Source: Leptospira fainei serovar Hurstbridge str. BUT 6 (GTDB lineage: Bacteria; Spirochaetota; Leptospiria; Leptospirales; Leptospiraceae). From it: a DNA stretch of 64,000 bases. The notes below the pieces were generated by a model. It was not told the DNA's origin. It was given only the letters and a program-made list of their open reading frames with translations, and did no database searches. The stretch is from NCBI RefSeq assembly GCF_000306235.2, contig NZ_AKWZ02000004.1, positions 62,001-126,000 of the forward strand, read 5' to 3'. The translations under genes and the position numbers were made by a program. Shown here in pieces: positions 56,886 to 64,000 of the stretch. Numbering within the stretch: position 1 is the stretch's first letter; each line of letters starts with the position of its first letter.

Positions 56886-57347
56886 TTAGAGTAGTGCCAA
56901 CAGATTGACCATTTCAACGGCTGTCAGAGCGGCTTCATAACCTTTATTACCGGCTTTTGTCCCGGCTCTCTCAATAGCCTGCTCAATAGTATCTGTTGTT
57001 AGAATTCCGAAAGCTACCGGGAGAGAATATTGGACCCCAATAGAACCGACTTTGGCGGACTCTCCCGCAACATAATCGAAATGCGCAGTTGCACCGCGAA
57101 TCACAGCGCCTAAGCAGATGATGGAGTCGTATTTCTTGGATGCAGCAGCTTTGGAAACGACAAGCGGAAACTCGTACGCTCCGGGAATCCGGACGATAGT
57201 AATGTCTTTGTCTTCGACGCCGGTCGCAAGTAGAGCGTCCGTCGCTCCTTTCAAAAGACTTTCCACGATAAATTCGTTAAAACGGGATACGATGATACAG
57301 TGTTTTTGACCTGTACCGTTCAGTTTTGCTTTGAGTTCCTTAGGCAT
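56886..57347 (-). CDS. ribH: 6,7-dimethyl-8-ribityllumazine synthase
   Basis: The frame opens at 57401, but the ATG at 57347 with AGGA six bases upstream gives 153 aa, the usual size. The signature blocks are present: [46 protein letters not shown] (with the catalytic His) and [20 protein letters not shown]. It condenses 5-amino-6-ribitylaminouracil with dihydroxybutanone phosphate in riboflavin synthesis and forms a large capsid-like oligomer. First gene of the ribH-nusB-TPR-HEAT run; divergent from the lipoprotein gene at 57383. Confidence 0.96.
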   Translation of the reverse strand: MPKELKAKLNGTGQKHCIIVSRFNEFIVESLLKGATDALLATGVEDKDITIVRIPGAYEFPLVVSKAAASKKYDSIICLGAVIRGATAHFDYVAGESAKVGSIGVQYSLPVAFGILTTDTIEQAIERAGTKAGNKGYEAALTAVEMVNLLALL

Positions 57348-57382
57348 CGGTTTCCTAGTTGATTCTATTATCGAAAAAACAC

Positions 57383-58192
57383 ATGTTACCCTCTGTGGCA
57401 ACCGGAAAAGAGACTCGATTATTCAAATTCTTCCCTTTATCAAAGATCGGACTCGGCATTTTCCTTTGCTACTTCTCGTCCTGCGCTTCCATTCAAACTA
57501 TCTGGAAACCTAACGATTCCTTTATTAAGAGCTTGGAGTTGCCAAACTGGGTATTGGAATCTTCCATCAAGCTTCGGGTCTTCAATGATACGCCGAATAC
57601 CGCCAATCCGGAAGATGCACTTCCGGAAGACGATATCGCATTTTATTCCAATAATGCCCGCGTATTGATGGCAGCTTCACCCGCCGCAATGAAAGACATT
57701 TATAAAATGGCCGGGTGTCTGGATGGAACCGAATTAGTTACAATCCGCGGAAATAAAATCACTGAAAATCAGGAAGATATTTGGTACGGAATTTGTCGGA
57801 GCGGCGCCCAGGATACTGTCGTGTTCAAAGTATTCGATATGGGGAATGATCATCTTTATCGTCTTTACGAGGATGAACTCCTGCCCAACTGGGAGGAGGC
57901 AAGAAAGATCGTTCAGACAAATCCGGAGAAAGCCATGCGGCTGGCTAATAAATTGATCGAGCACGAACCCTCCCATCCCGGAGCACGGAGGTTATTGGGA
58001 AGTCTATATTTAAAGGCAGGATATTGCCCGGGAGCCATTCGCAACTACCGGATCTATTTGCGGATCATGCCACGGACCCCTGAAAAAGAAAAGATAGATT
58101 CTATTGTGAGCAAATCCTGCAAGGATAGCTTAATACCCAAGAAAAAAGAGCAGAAAGAATATTCGGAAGATTTGCCGAACTTAGGGGATTAG
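57383..58192 (+). CDS. Lipoprotein with TPR-like region
   Basis: A 269-aa product from the ATG at 57383; the frame is open from a TTG at 57359. A long n-region and hydrophobic core end in YFSSCAS, an acceptable lipobox, so it is probably a lipoprotein. The middle ([40 protein letters not shown]) is unrecognised. The C-terminal half has a TPR-like pair ([42 protein letters not shown]) and a charged tail. Divergent from ribH by 35 bp. Dispersed element copy 3 lies 140 bp after its stop. Confidence 0.75.
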   Translation: MLPSVATGKETRLFKFFPLSKIGLGIFLCYFSSCASIQTIWKPNDSFIKSLELPNWVLESSIKLRVFNDTPNTANPEDALPEDDIAFYSNNARVLMAASPAAMKDIYKMAGCLDGTELVTIRGNKITENQEDIWYGICRSGAQDTVVFKVFDMGNDHLYRLYEDELLPNWEEARKIVQTNPEKAMRLANKLIEHEPSHPGARRLLGSLYLKAGYCPGAIRNYRIYLRIMPRTPEKEKIDSIVSKSCKDSLIPKKKEQKEYSEDLPNLGD

Positions 58193-58334
58193 AATCTTGG
58201 TTCAGAAAAGCTTCTTTCCGGCAAGCATCTTCTCTTAGTGGTGTCGGGGAAAAAGGGCTGGATTCTGTGGGAGCTCATACCGATCTTTCGGATCGAAAAT
58301 GGGTTGTGGCTCTTTGAATTTTGTGATACGCGGT

Positions 58335-58383
58335 ATTTCCACCGCTGCGCTCCGGCCCCCGCCCAGGAAGGGTGGGGATTTTC
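58335..58383 (+). repeat. Dispersed GC-rich hairpin element, copy 3
   Basis: ATTTCCACCGCTGCGCTCC, then CCCCGCCC/GGGTGGGG with a G-U pair, then ATTTTCT. It is downstream of the lipoprotein gene, in the gene's orientation, and may act as its terminator. It differs from copy 2 at few positions. Confidence 0.8.
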
Positions 58384-58479
58384 TAGCTAAAATCCGACCG
58401 CTATGAAAGATATAATCCGCGAATTGTTCAGTGCATTCAGCTCTTGTTCGAGAAGATTCCTGAACGCTGCCTATCGCCT

Positions 58480-58647
58480 CTATTCCTTGATTCTCAAAAC
58501 CAAGGTAATTTTTCCGTCGGGTTTCTCGACAACTTCAAAACCTTCTTCCTTTAAGGTCTTTTTGATCCTGTAAAATCCTAAATTTACAACTTTAGGAAGA
58601 TTCTTCTTAGAAGATCGAGAAGAGTATTCGTTCGGCAGAGCATCCAT
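58480..58647 (-). CDS. Small hypothetical protein
   Basis: A frame of 111 codons is open, but the N-terminal half would overlap the divergent gene at 58712. The ATG at 58647 gives a 55-aa basic protein (NLGFYRIKKTLKEEGFEVVEKPDGKITLVLRIKE), a compact alpha-beta pattern with a strand-turn-strand end. RBS weak. No family recognised. Convergent with element copy 3. Confidence 0.5.
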   Translation of the reverse strand: MDALPNEYSSRSSKKNLPKVVNLGFYRIKKTLKEEGFEVVEKPDGKITLVLRIKE

Positions 58648-58711
58648 CCATATTAGTTTCGGTTCCGGAACGCTTCGTCTTGACCTTGACAGGAAGAATT
58701 CCTCGCAGGAA

Positions 58712-59308
58712 ATGAGAAAGGAAATGCAACGGATTTTCCTCAGTGTTCTTGTTCTTTTATTTTTAGGAACTGGGACTGCCGGTCTTTTTTTTCCGGAATG
58801 GTTTGAATCGCCCATACTCCTTTGGATTCATTCCAAATTTTCCTTCGTCGTTTTTGTAATTGTGATTTTGCTGGCTTCTGCCGCAATTTTACGCATTACG
58901 CTCAGAGCCCGAAGAACGATGCGAAATCAAGCAACTGCGGTTGAATCCCATCTGCGGAATATCCTCGAGGAACTGGTTCAGGATTCCCAAGCATTGGGAG
59001 ATTTTTTGCGGACAGACCTCCCGCAAATGGAAGATAGACTGAAATCCTCGAGAGAAAAGCTTGCAAAGGAAGTTTTCTCATCCTTCACATCGGTCTGGAC
59101 TCGAATCCGGACGGATGCCGAAGCCGCCTTTCGAGAATTGGAATACCTTCCGATGGAACCGGAGCAAGCGGCAGAAAAAGAAAGAAAACACGCAATATTA
59201 GAATATAAAGATCTTTTAAATCGCCATACGAAATCCAAGGCCGTACTAGAGCGGGTAAGATCCGACCTTTCTTTATTAAAGGAAAAGCTAAAGGAGAAAG
59301 GATGTTGA
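58712..59308 (+). CDS. Two-helix membrane protein with cytoplasmic coiled coil
   Basis: The 198-aa protein has two membrane helices (~8-25 and ~42-60: [20 protein letters not shown]) and a long charged helical tail (~80-195) with coiled-coil character ([25 protein letters not shown] is interrupted here by my citation limit; key residues are regularly spaced Leu). No domain was recognised. The end overlaps the amidase lipoprotein gene by 7 bp, so they are coupled. An AGGAA precedes the ATG closely; a second ATG at 58724 is also possible. A scaffold near the cell wall is conceivable from its partner. Confidence 0.7.
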   Translation: MRKEMQRIFLSVLVLLFLGTGTAGLFFPEWFESPILLWIHSKFSFVVFVIVILLASAAILRITLRARRTMRNQATAVESHLRNILEELVQDSQALGDFLRTDLPQMEDRLKSSREKLAKEVFSSFTSVWTRIRTDAEAAFRELEYLPMEPEQAAEKERKHAILEYKDLLNRHTKSKAVLERVRSDLSLLKEKLKEKGC

Positions 59309-60645
59309 ATCGTAGATACGCTTTCATACTGGCGATTTTATTCTATCAATGCGCATCGGAACAATCCATAGACCCTCAACCGGCAGGACCGTCCGTTTCG
59401 GAATCGGTAGTTCCGATAAAAACGTTTCTTCCTTCTGCCGAACGTTTCGGAGATCTAGTATTGAATCGGTGGAATATCCGGACAAAGGGAATATTACTTC
59501 ACCATACGAGAGGACTTGGCCCGGAAGAATATATTCGCAAGAGTATAACGGGAGGTTGGCTTGTTCATTATCTAGTGGATAGAAACGGGAAAATCTACGG
59601 TGTAGAAGAAGCGGGAAAAATCCAGGTAAAGGCCGCGCCAAAAATGGACGAGAATGTAATTCATATCGCGTGGGAAGGCAACCGCGAAGATGTGCTTAAA
59701 CGTTCCTCGCAAAAAAAAGCGTTATTCAACTTAATCAGAAAACTCGCGAAAGAATATAAGATCTCATTCACAAATTATGATATAGATTCTAGAAACGGGA
59801 TTTTTACTCATACGCAAGCCAAAAAAAGATTCGGTCGATTTCTGGACGGAGGTGATTGCGGAAACGAAAACGTAGTAAAGGCGCTTCTGGAAGAATCGGG
59901 AGGAAAATATTACTCGGAGCCCGAGTGGAAAGACCGATTCGGTCCCGATTGGGTTTTGAGGAAAGAGCGTCCTTTTTCAGGGCCTACCGGAGAGCCTCAG
60001 GAACCGACATATGATAAAGGGCGAGGAGTAACGCCTGCCCCGAAAGCGGAATTAGAATCCATTGAAAAAACAAAGGATGGTCTCCTCCCGGAAGAACGTC
60101 GACTACGATATAATTATCGAGGTGCAATCACCGCGGACTGCGTAGTTTTGCATTTTACTGCGATTCCTGATTATAATCTCACGTTAAAAGTATTAGAAAA
60201 ACGAAATCTATCGGCGACTTTCTTAGCGGACAAGGACGGGAAAGTGTATCAGCTTCTGGACCACCATTTGCATATGGCCGCCGCCGCGACCGGAACGAAT
60301 AGAAATTGCTTTCAAGTCGAGATCGTCGGCAAAGATACTGAAATGCTCTTAGCAAACCCTCTTCAATCGGAAGCCGTTGCCAAACTCGTTAAAGAACTTT
60401 CACAAAAATATAATTTTCCTTTGGACAACAAGGCAATCGAACTGCTGAAAGGAGTATATTCTCATACACAGGCAAAAAAGAAATGGGGAGGCTCGATTTT
60501 CCTAGACGCGCAAGATTTTGATCCGGGCGAGCCCTATATGAAAAAGATTCTAGACCTGGTTGGCGGTAAATTCTATTCGGAAAAAGATTGGCAGGATAGA
60601 AACAGCGACAATTGGATCCTGCTTTTTACGGAATTTCAGCCCTAA
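59302..60645 (+). CDS. Double N-acetylmuramoyl-L-alanine amidase (amidase_2) lipoprotein
   Basis: The 447-aa protein has a lipobox (ILFYQCASE) and two tandem amidase_2/PGRP-like domains. Domain 1 (~55-200): [41 protein letters not shown] with DGGDCG where zinc ligands lie. Domain 2 (~265-430): [40 protein letters not shown] and FDPGEPYM. Both have the expected His pair; domain 1 replaces the DPG aspartate region with DGGDC, where Cys may bind zinc as in animal PGRPs. It should cleave or bind peptidoglycan at the envelope. It is coupled to the upstream membrane protein (7-bp overlap) and overlaps the AraC gene by 4 bp at the ends. Confidence 0.85.
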   Translation: MLNRRYAFILAILFYQCASEQSIDPQPAGPSVSESVVPIKTFLPSAERFGDLVLNRWNIRTKGILLHHTRGLGPEEYIRKSITGGWLVHYLVDRNGKIYGVEEAGKIQVKAAPKMDENVIHIAWEGNREDVLKRSSQKKALFNLIRKLAKEYKISFTNYDIDSRNGIFTHTQAKKRFGRFLDGGDCGNENVVKALLEESGGKYYSEPEWKDRFGPDWVLRKERPFSGPTGEPQEPTYDKGRGVTPAPKAELESIEKTKDGLLPEERRLRYNYRGAITADCVVLHFTAIPDYNLTLKVLEKRNLSATFLADKDGKVYQLLDHHLHMAAAATGTNRNCFQVEIVGKDTEMLLANPLQSEAVAKLVKELSQKYNFPLDNKAIELLKGVYSHTQAKKKWGGSIFLDAQDFDPGEPYMKKILDLVGGKFYSEKDWQDRNSDNWILLFTEFQP

Positions 60646-61775
60646 AGGCTAACCGATTTCGCAATCCTCGGTTTGGCAGACTCCGTATTTTTTTCGGATC
60701 GCGTTCGACGAAGTTGACTAGGTGTTTTGCCCGTAATCTTTCGAAACGCGTCGTTAAACGAAGATTTCGAATTGAATCCGACAAAATAGCAAATGGAGAG
60801 AATGTCTTTTTCGGGATTCTCCGAAAGCAATGCCACGGCTTCGTCGATTCGAAACCGGTTAATATAACTATAGAAACCTACCTGTAAATGTTCGTTCAGG
60901 AATTCCGTAAGCTGGTACGGTTTGATTTCTAGATCGTCGGCAAGACTATGGAGAGTTAGATCCGGGTCTCGGTACAATTTCCCTTCTCGCATCAACTCAT
61001 CCATTCTCAGTTCAAGCAAGGCCAAATCCAGTCCGACTAATAAGGATTTTTCGTATTTCTTTCGGCGAACTTCCCGCGTTAAAGGTGCAAAAAAATTGGG
61101 ATATCTCGCAGGAGCGAGAAAAAGCAAAATAACGGTGAATGTTACGAGCATTCCCCCGATTTCGAACAGATCGTTCCAACCTGCCATAAACCCGAAAATC
61201 AGAGAATACATCGCGCAAACCGTGACCGTAGCTAAAGTCAAAATGAAGCGGATTTGCGGGCGGATTTCCTTTACGGAAAATACGGTTAATAGCATTCGAT
61301 AACGGACCAGAAAGTATCCTGTCGTTAACAAGGTAGTCATCATGAACGAAAAAGCCAAATAGTGTCGAAAACGAGCGGTTCTAAATTCCTTTAAATCGTC
61401 GATTATTACCGAAATCGGTCTAGCAAAAAATGCGATTTCCAAAATCAGAAAAATACCCGGGACGATGAAATGCAATCGGACGTCGCGATCGAGCGCTTGA
61501 TTCGGGTAAAGAAGTGAACGCGTGTATAAAAGAGTCAGGGGCCCTATCGTGGAAAAAGAAGTCAGTAGTAGAAAGATGGAATGCGGATAAGTTTGATCCA
61601 CTTCTCTCACGACATTGCCTGAGGAAAATAAAATGATACCTAAGGCGACGAATAATACCGTAGCTAACCTATCCTCTCGCCCTTTTTGTCTCGATAGAAT
61701 ACGTTGGACCGCTAGCAGGAATGAAAGTCCGGCTCCGAAATAGATGATCGCGACTCCCGTTCCAAAATTTAACAT
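60642..61775 (-). CDS. Membrane-embedded AraC family regulator
   Basis: The frame opens at 61895, but the ATG at 61775 starts directly with the first helix, giving 377 aa. The N-terminal ~230 residues contain about seven hydrophobic helices ([72 protein letters not shown]), a 7TM-type sensor. The C-terminal ~100 residues are an AraC DNA-binding domain ([23 protein letters not shown], then [33 protein letters not shown]). It therefore senses something in or across the membrane and controls genes directly. It is divergent from the multi-haem lipoprotein gene, its most obvious target. Confidence 0.88.
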   Translation of the reverse strand: MLNFGTGVAIIYFGAGLSFLLAVQRILSRQKGREDRLATVLFVALGIILFSSGNVVREVDQTYPHSIFLLLTSFSTIGPLTLLYTRSLLYPNQALDRDVRLHFIVPGIFLILEIAFFARPISVIIDDLKEFRTARFRHYLAFSFMMTTLLTTGYFLVRYRMLLTVFSVKEIRPQIRFILTLATVTVCAMYSLIFGFMAGWNDLFEIGGMLVTFTVILLFLAPARYPNFFAPLTREVRRKKYEKSLLVGLDLALLELRMDELMREGKLYRDPDLTLHSLADDLEIKPYQLTEFLNEHLQVGFYSYINRFRIDEAVALLSENPEKDILSICYFVGFNSKSSFNDAFRKITGKTPSQLRRTRSEKNTESAKPRIAKSVSL

Positions 61776-62080
61776 GATCGGTAGTTTAAAAAAAAAGAGC
61801 GATCTGTCAAGTTTTCTGACTTTCAAATCACTTAGATCCGGATCGTTATTTCTTATTATTTCATTATAAAAACGGAAAGAATTAGTTGGAGGCAAAAGTA
61901 ATTCTTATTCCTTACTTATAATTCACTTATTTCTAAAATTCCTTTTTTATAACAACAGTTCGAATAATATAATCCGAACGTTCGAGTTCTATCCGTCGGA
62001 CGACTCTTTCTAATTAACAAAGTATTCTTCATCTCAGTAACGAATTGACGGATCAGCAAACCGTCGGAGTGGAGCTACAA
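61776..62080. other. Divergent intergenic region with a palindrome
   Basis: About 305 AT-rich bases between the membrane AraC gene and the cytochrome lipoprotein gene. CGAACGTTCG at 61975-61984 is a perfect 10-bp palindrome, a possible operator; TTCGAA near 61959 is a second. The -10/-35 elements were not certain. Confidence 0.45.
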
Positions 62081-64000
62081 ATGGAAACGCGAAGTGTGAA
62101 AAAAGCTAAGGGGCTATTCAAGATCGCATTAGTTACCCTAACTGCTTTAGTTGCAGGATGTCCCGTAGGAATTTTTACCGAATTCCCCAATCAAGAAGAA
62201 GTTTGCACTTTCGATGCGTTGCGCGAGGGGATCAGAGCCGTATCTGCTGCCTCCTTTCCGCAACCGCAATTGCAATCTTTACTGATCAACGGAAATCTTG
62301 CCTGGCAAAATTTACCGAATAGCCCGATTCCGGTTCCGCCTCCCACACTCAGTCCCGGACAAACTATCACTCTGAAAGGTACGGGATTCGGAGCAGGGCC
62401 CGACATTGATTATTCCAAAATTATGATAGGAAATACCAGAGTTTTGGAAACGGATCTGACAATGTATGAACAACGACTTGACGTCGCCAAACAGGTTAAT
62501 TTCGAAGTGGATGCCATCGAAGATACCTGGGGTAAATATATCGTCAGCTGGACGGATACTGAAATTCAATTTGTCGTTCCCGAACACACTACCAGCGGAC
62601 CGTTAATCGTCCAAGTTCAAAAGAGGATCGGATACAATGAATCTCTTTTAAGACCGGGACAATCCCATAATGTCATCAATGCGCAAACGAGAAGAATCAC
62701 CGACGAAAGCTTCAAACAAGCATGCGACGTTGTTTCCATCTTAAGCGATGCAAAGGCCACCGATCCGTTAACCGTAAGCGTGAATAATTCCGGCTTCGGA
62801 GCATTATTTTCGCTCGGTGAAAAGATTTTTTGGTCTTACGATTTTAATATCGGTATCGCTCATATCATTCGGAATCTGGATTGGAGTAAAATTTTCGGAT
62901 ACCAAGCCACCGATCCGGTTACGGGTTATATTGCCGATCCAGCATTATTATTCGGCGCAAACAAAGCCAATGCCGGGGAAGTTCCTTCCGCAGCAACCGA
63001 TAACGTTTACTTCGACCCGTATCCTCAACCGACTCCGATCCCGGGGTTTTTGGGATCGGATCCTCTATTGAAAGGAAATACCAGAAGCAGCGGTTGGGCA
63101 GGCTACCGTTATGCGGAAGCGTCCAATCCTTACACCGGAAAAGGCGAATGGATAGGATTTAACTGTGCTTCTTGTCACGGCTATAGAGTCAGTTTCGAAG
63201 CTACCCCGGGAAACGTAGTCACAAAAGTGATACCAGGACTTCCCAATCCCAAATGGTCCCTGAAATGGTCATTATTAGGAAACTTTAAAGGTGTTATCGC
63301 AAGCGAACCCGGTCCGGTTTTCGATTCCGGCACTAAGGACGTGGATAAGACGATTCTCATTTACTCTCTACCTCAAGGCGCCGGAGAACATGCATTGATC
63401 CGGATAAAAGGAGAAGGCAGCGAAACCGACAACGATTATCAATTTTCCCCGATCGCGATTCCTAACGTAACCAATTATATGGGTATCAGGAGATCGTTAT
63501 CGCATACTGAGTCCTACGTCGGATTCGAAGGTTCTTACATACATTCCGAAGAGCCGGACGGTTCCACAGGTTCGATGCGAGCTCACGAACTGCAAGCGCT
63601 CACCGCATATATGACTAAACTCGATCAGTATGATCGACCGCTACGGCAAGTCGGATTATATCGTTGGTTAAAATACAAAGGAAAATTAAGCGGTCAAGTC
63701 GGAGGGGACCCGGGAGAGGGAAGCTTTGCGCAAACCGGTTGGGAGTCGTTCTCCGGCATTTCTGCGGCGGTCAATCGAGGCAAAACCGTCTTTCAGAGGG
63801 ATTGCGGAAGTTGTCATAACGATAAAGTGGGTTTGAACTCCAACGAAAAGATGTTTCGTTTAAACGAAGTCGGTCGATTCTTCACCCCGACCATTTACCA
63901 ACGAAAACAACAGTCGATCCGAGCAACGTTCTTACGCGATATGTACTGGGTCCAACATCGAGGTTTACTGACCGACGGACACGTCAGAAATTTGGAGGAT
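62081..64000 (+). CDS. Haem-binding-motif (CxxCH) lipoprotein, 3' truncated
   Basis: The open frame runs from the ATG at 62081 (GGAG six bases upstream) to the window end, 640 codons so far. A signal with lipobox (ALVAGCPVG) marks a lipoprotein. Residues ~75-180 have an IPT/TIG-like strand set (SPGQTITLKGTGFGAGP, TEIQFVVPEHTTSGPLIVQV). Two CxxCH haem-attachment motifs follow: NCASCHGY (~residue 365) and DCGSCHND (~575), so it is a c-type cytochrome with at least two haems. Electron transfer at the outer surface or periplasm is likely. Whether further haem motifs exist cannot be seen here. Confidence 0.88.
   Translation, partial: METRSVKKAKGLFKIALVTLTALVAGCPVGIFTEFPNQEEVCTFDALREGIRAVSAASFPQPQLQSLLINGNLAWQNLPNSPIPVPPPTLSPGQTITLKGTGFGAGPDIDYSKIMIGNTRVLETDLTMYEQRLDVAKQVNFEVDAIEDTWGKYIVSWTDTEIQFVVPEHTTSGPLIVQVQKRIGYNESLLRPGQSHNVINAQTRRITDESFKQACDVVSILSDAKATDPLTVSVNNSGFGALFSLGEKIFWSYDFNIGIAHIIRNLDWSKIFGYQATDPVTGYIADPALLFGANKANAGEVPSAATDNVYFDPYPQPTPIPGFLGSDPLLKGNTRSSGWAGYRYAEASNPYTGKGEWIGFNCASCHGYRVSFEATPGNVVTKVIPGLPNPKWSLKWSLLGNFKGVIASEPGPVFDSGTKDVDKTILIYSLPQGAGEHALIRIKGEGSETDNDYQFSPIAIPNVTNYMGIRRSLSHTESYVGFEGSYIHSEEPDGSTGSMRAHELQALTAYMTKLDQYDRPLRQVGLYRWLKYKGKLSGQVGGDPGEGSFAQTGWESFSGISAAVNRGKTVFQRDCGSCHNDKVGLNSNEKMFRLNEVGRFFTPTIYQRKQQSIRATFLRDMYWVQHRGLLTDGHVRNLED

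Overview
The window reads as chromosomal DNA of a Leptospira species. The evidence is Leptospira-type lineage proteins (a PilZ protein of the DUF1577 kind, lipoproteins with relaxed lipoboxes, a miaB/LptF-family gene pair, TPR and NHL lipoprotein-like genes), spirochaete-style gene packing, and moderate GC. The GC looks higher than in the classical pathogens, which would fit an intermediate-clade species; that placement is an inference. No rRNA, tRNA, CRISPR array, phage or complete insertion sequence was recognised.

Region 1 (1-11.8 kb) is the most unusual part. Four very large, beta-rich proteins without signal peptides are encoded head to tail: a DUF6603-type protein cut by the window edge, a 646-aa protein, a 1221-aa protein and a 591-aa protein with Ig-like repeats. 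A 676-aa paralogue of the last one converges on it with only 11 bp between the stops. The function is unknown; it looks like one multi-protein system.

Region 2 (12-22.6 kb) is metabolic and regulatory: a DoxX protein, an M24 peptidase plus SMP-30-like lipoprotein operon, an AraC regulator, a membrane-anchored double VOC protein with an MDR oxidoreductase, an outer-membrane barrel, a TetR/DUF1761 divergent pair with a clear palindromic operator, and a PilZ protein. Three transcription units here share one bipartite promoter motif at fixed spacing (15003, 16275 and 20142), each copy pointing at its gene. I propose this as a local regulon, perhaps of the AraC protein at 15070-15855.

Region 3 (23-43.5 kb): an Aer-like chemoreceptor, a second PilZ protein, an enoyl-CoA hydratase, a secreted glycoside-hydrolase-like protein, a histone-deacetylase-family enzyme, an NHL/VWA protein coupled to a TPR protein, a putative Fur/Zur-controlled metal-uptake operon (small His/Cys protein, TonB-dependent receptor, lipoprotein), methylglyoxal synthase, an LpxL-type acyltransferase and coiled-coil proteins.

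Region 4 (43.5-64 kb): miaB with an LptF/LptG permease, a J-domain-like protein lacking HPD, a coiled-coil protein built from 54-bp tandem repeats, an AraC-MGMT fusion with an alpha/beta hydrolase, a TetR/metallo-hydrolase pair, and the ribH-nusB-TPR-HEAT operon. The HEAT gene there appears to start at a CTG codon that overlaps the previous stop and restores a signal peptide. Then come a double amidase lipoprotein, a membrane AraC regulator and a multi-haem-motif lipoprotein cut by the window edge. A GC-rich 50-bp hairpin element occurs three times (31.8, 36.25 and 58.3 kb).
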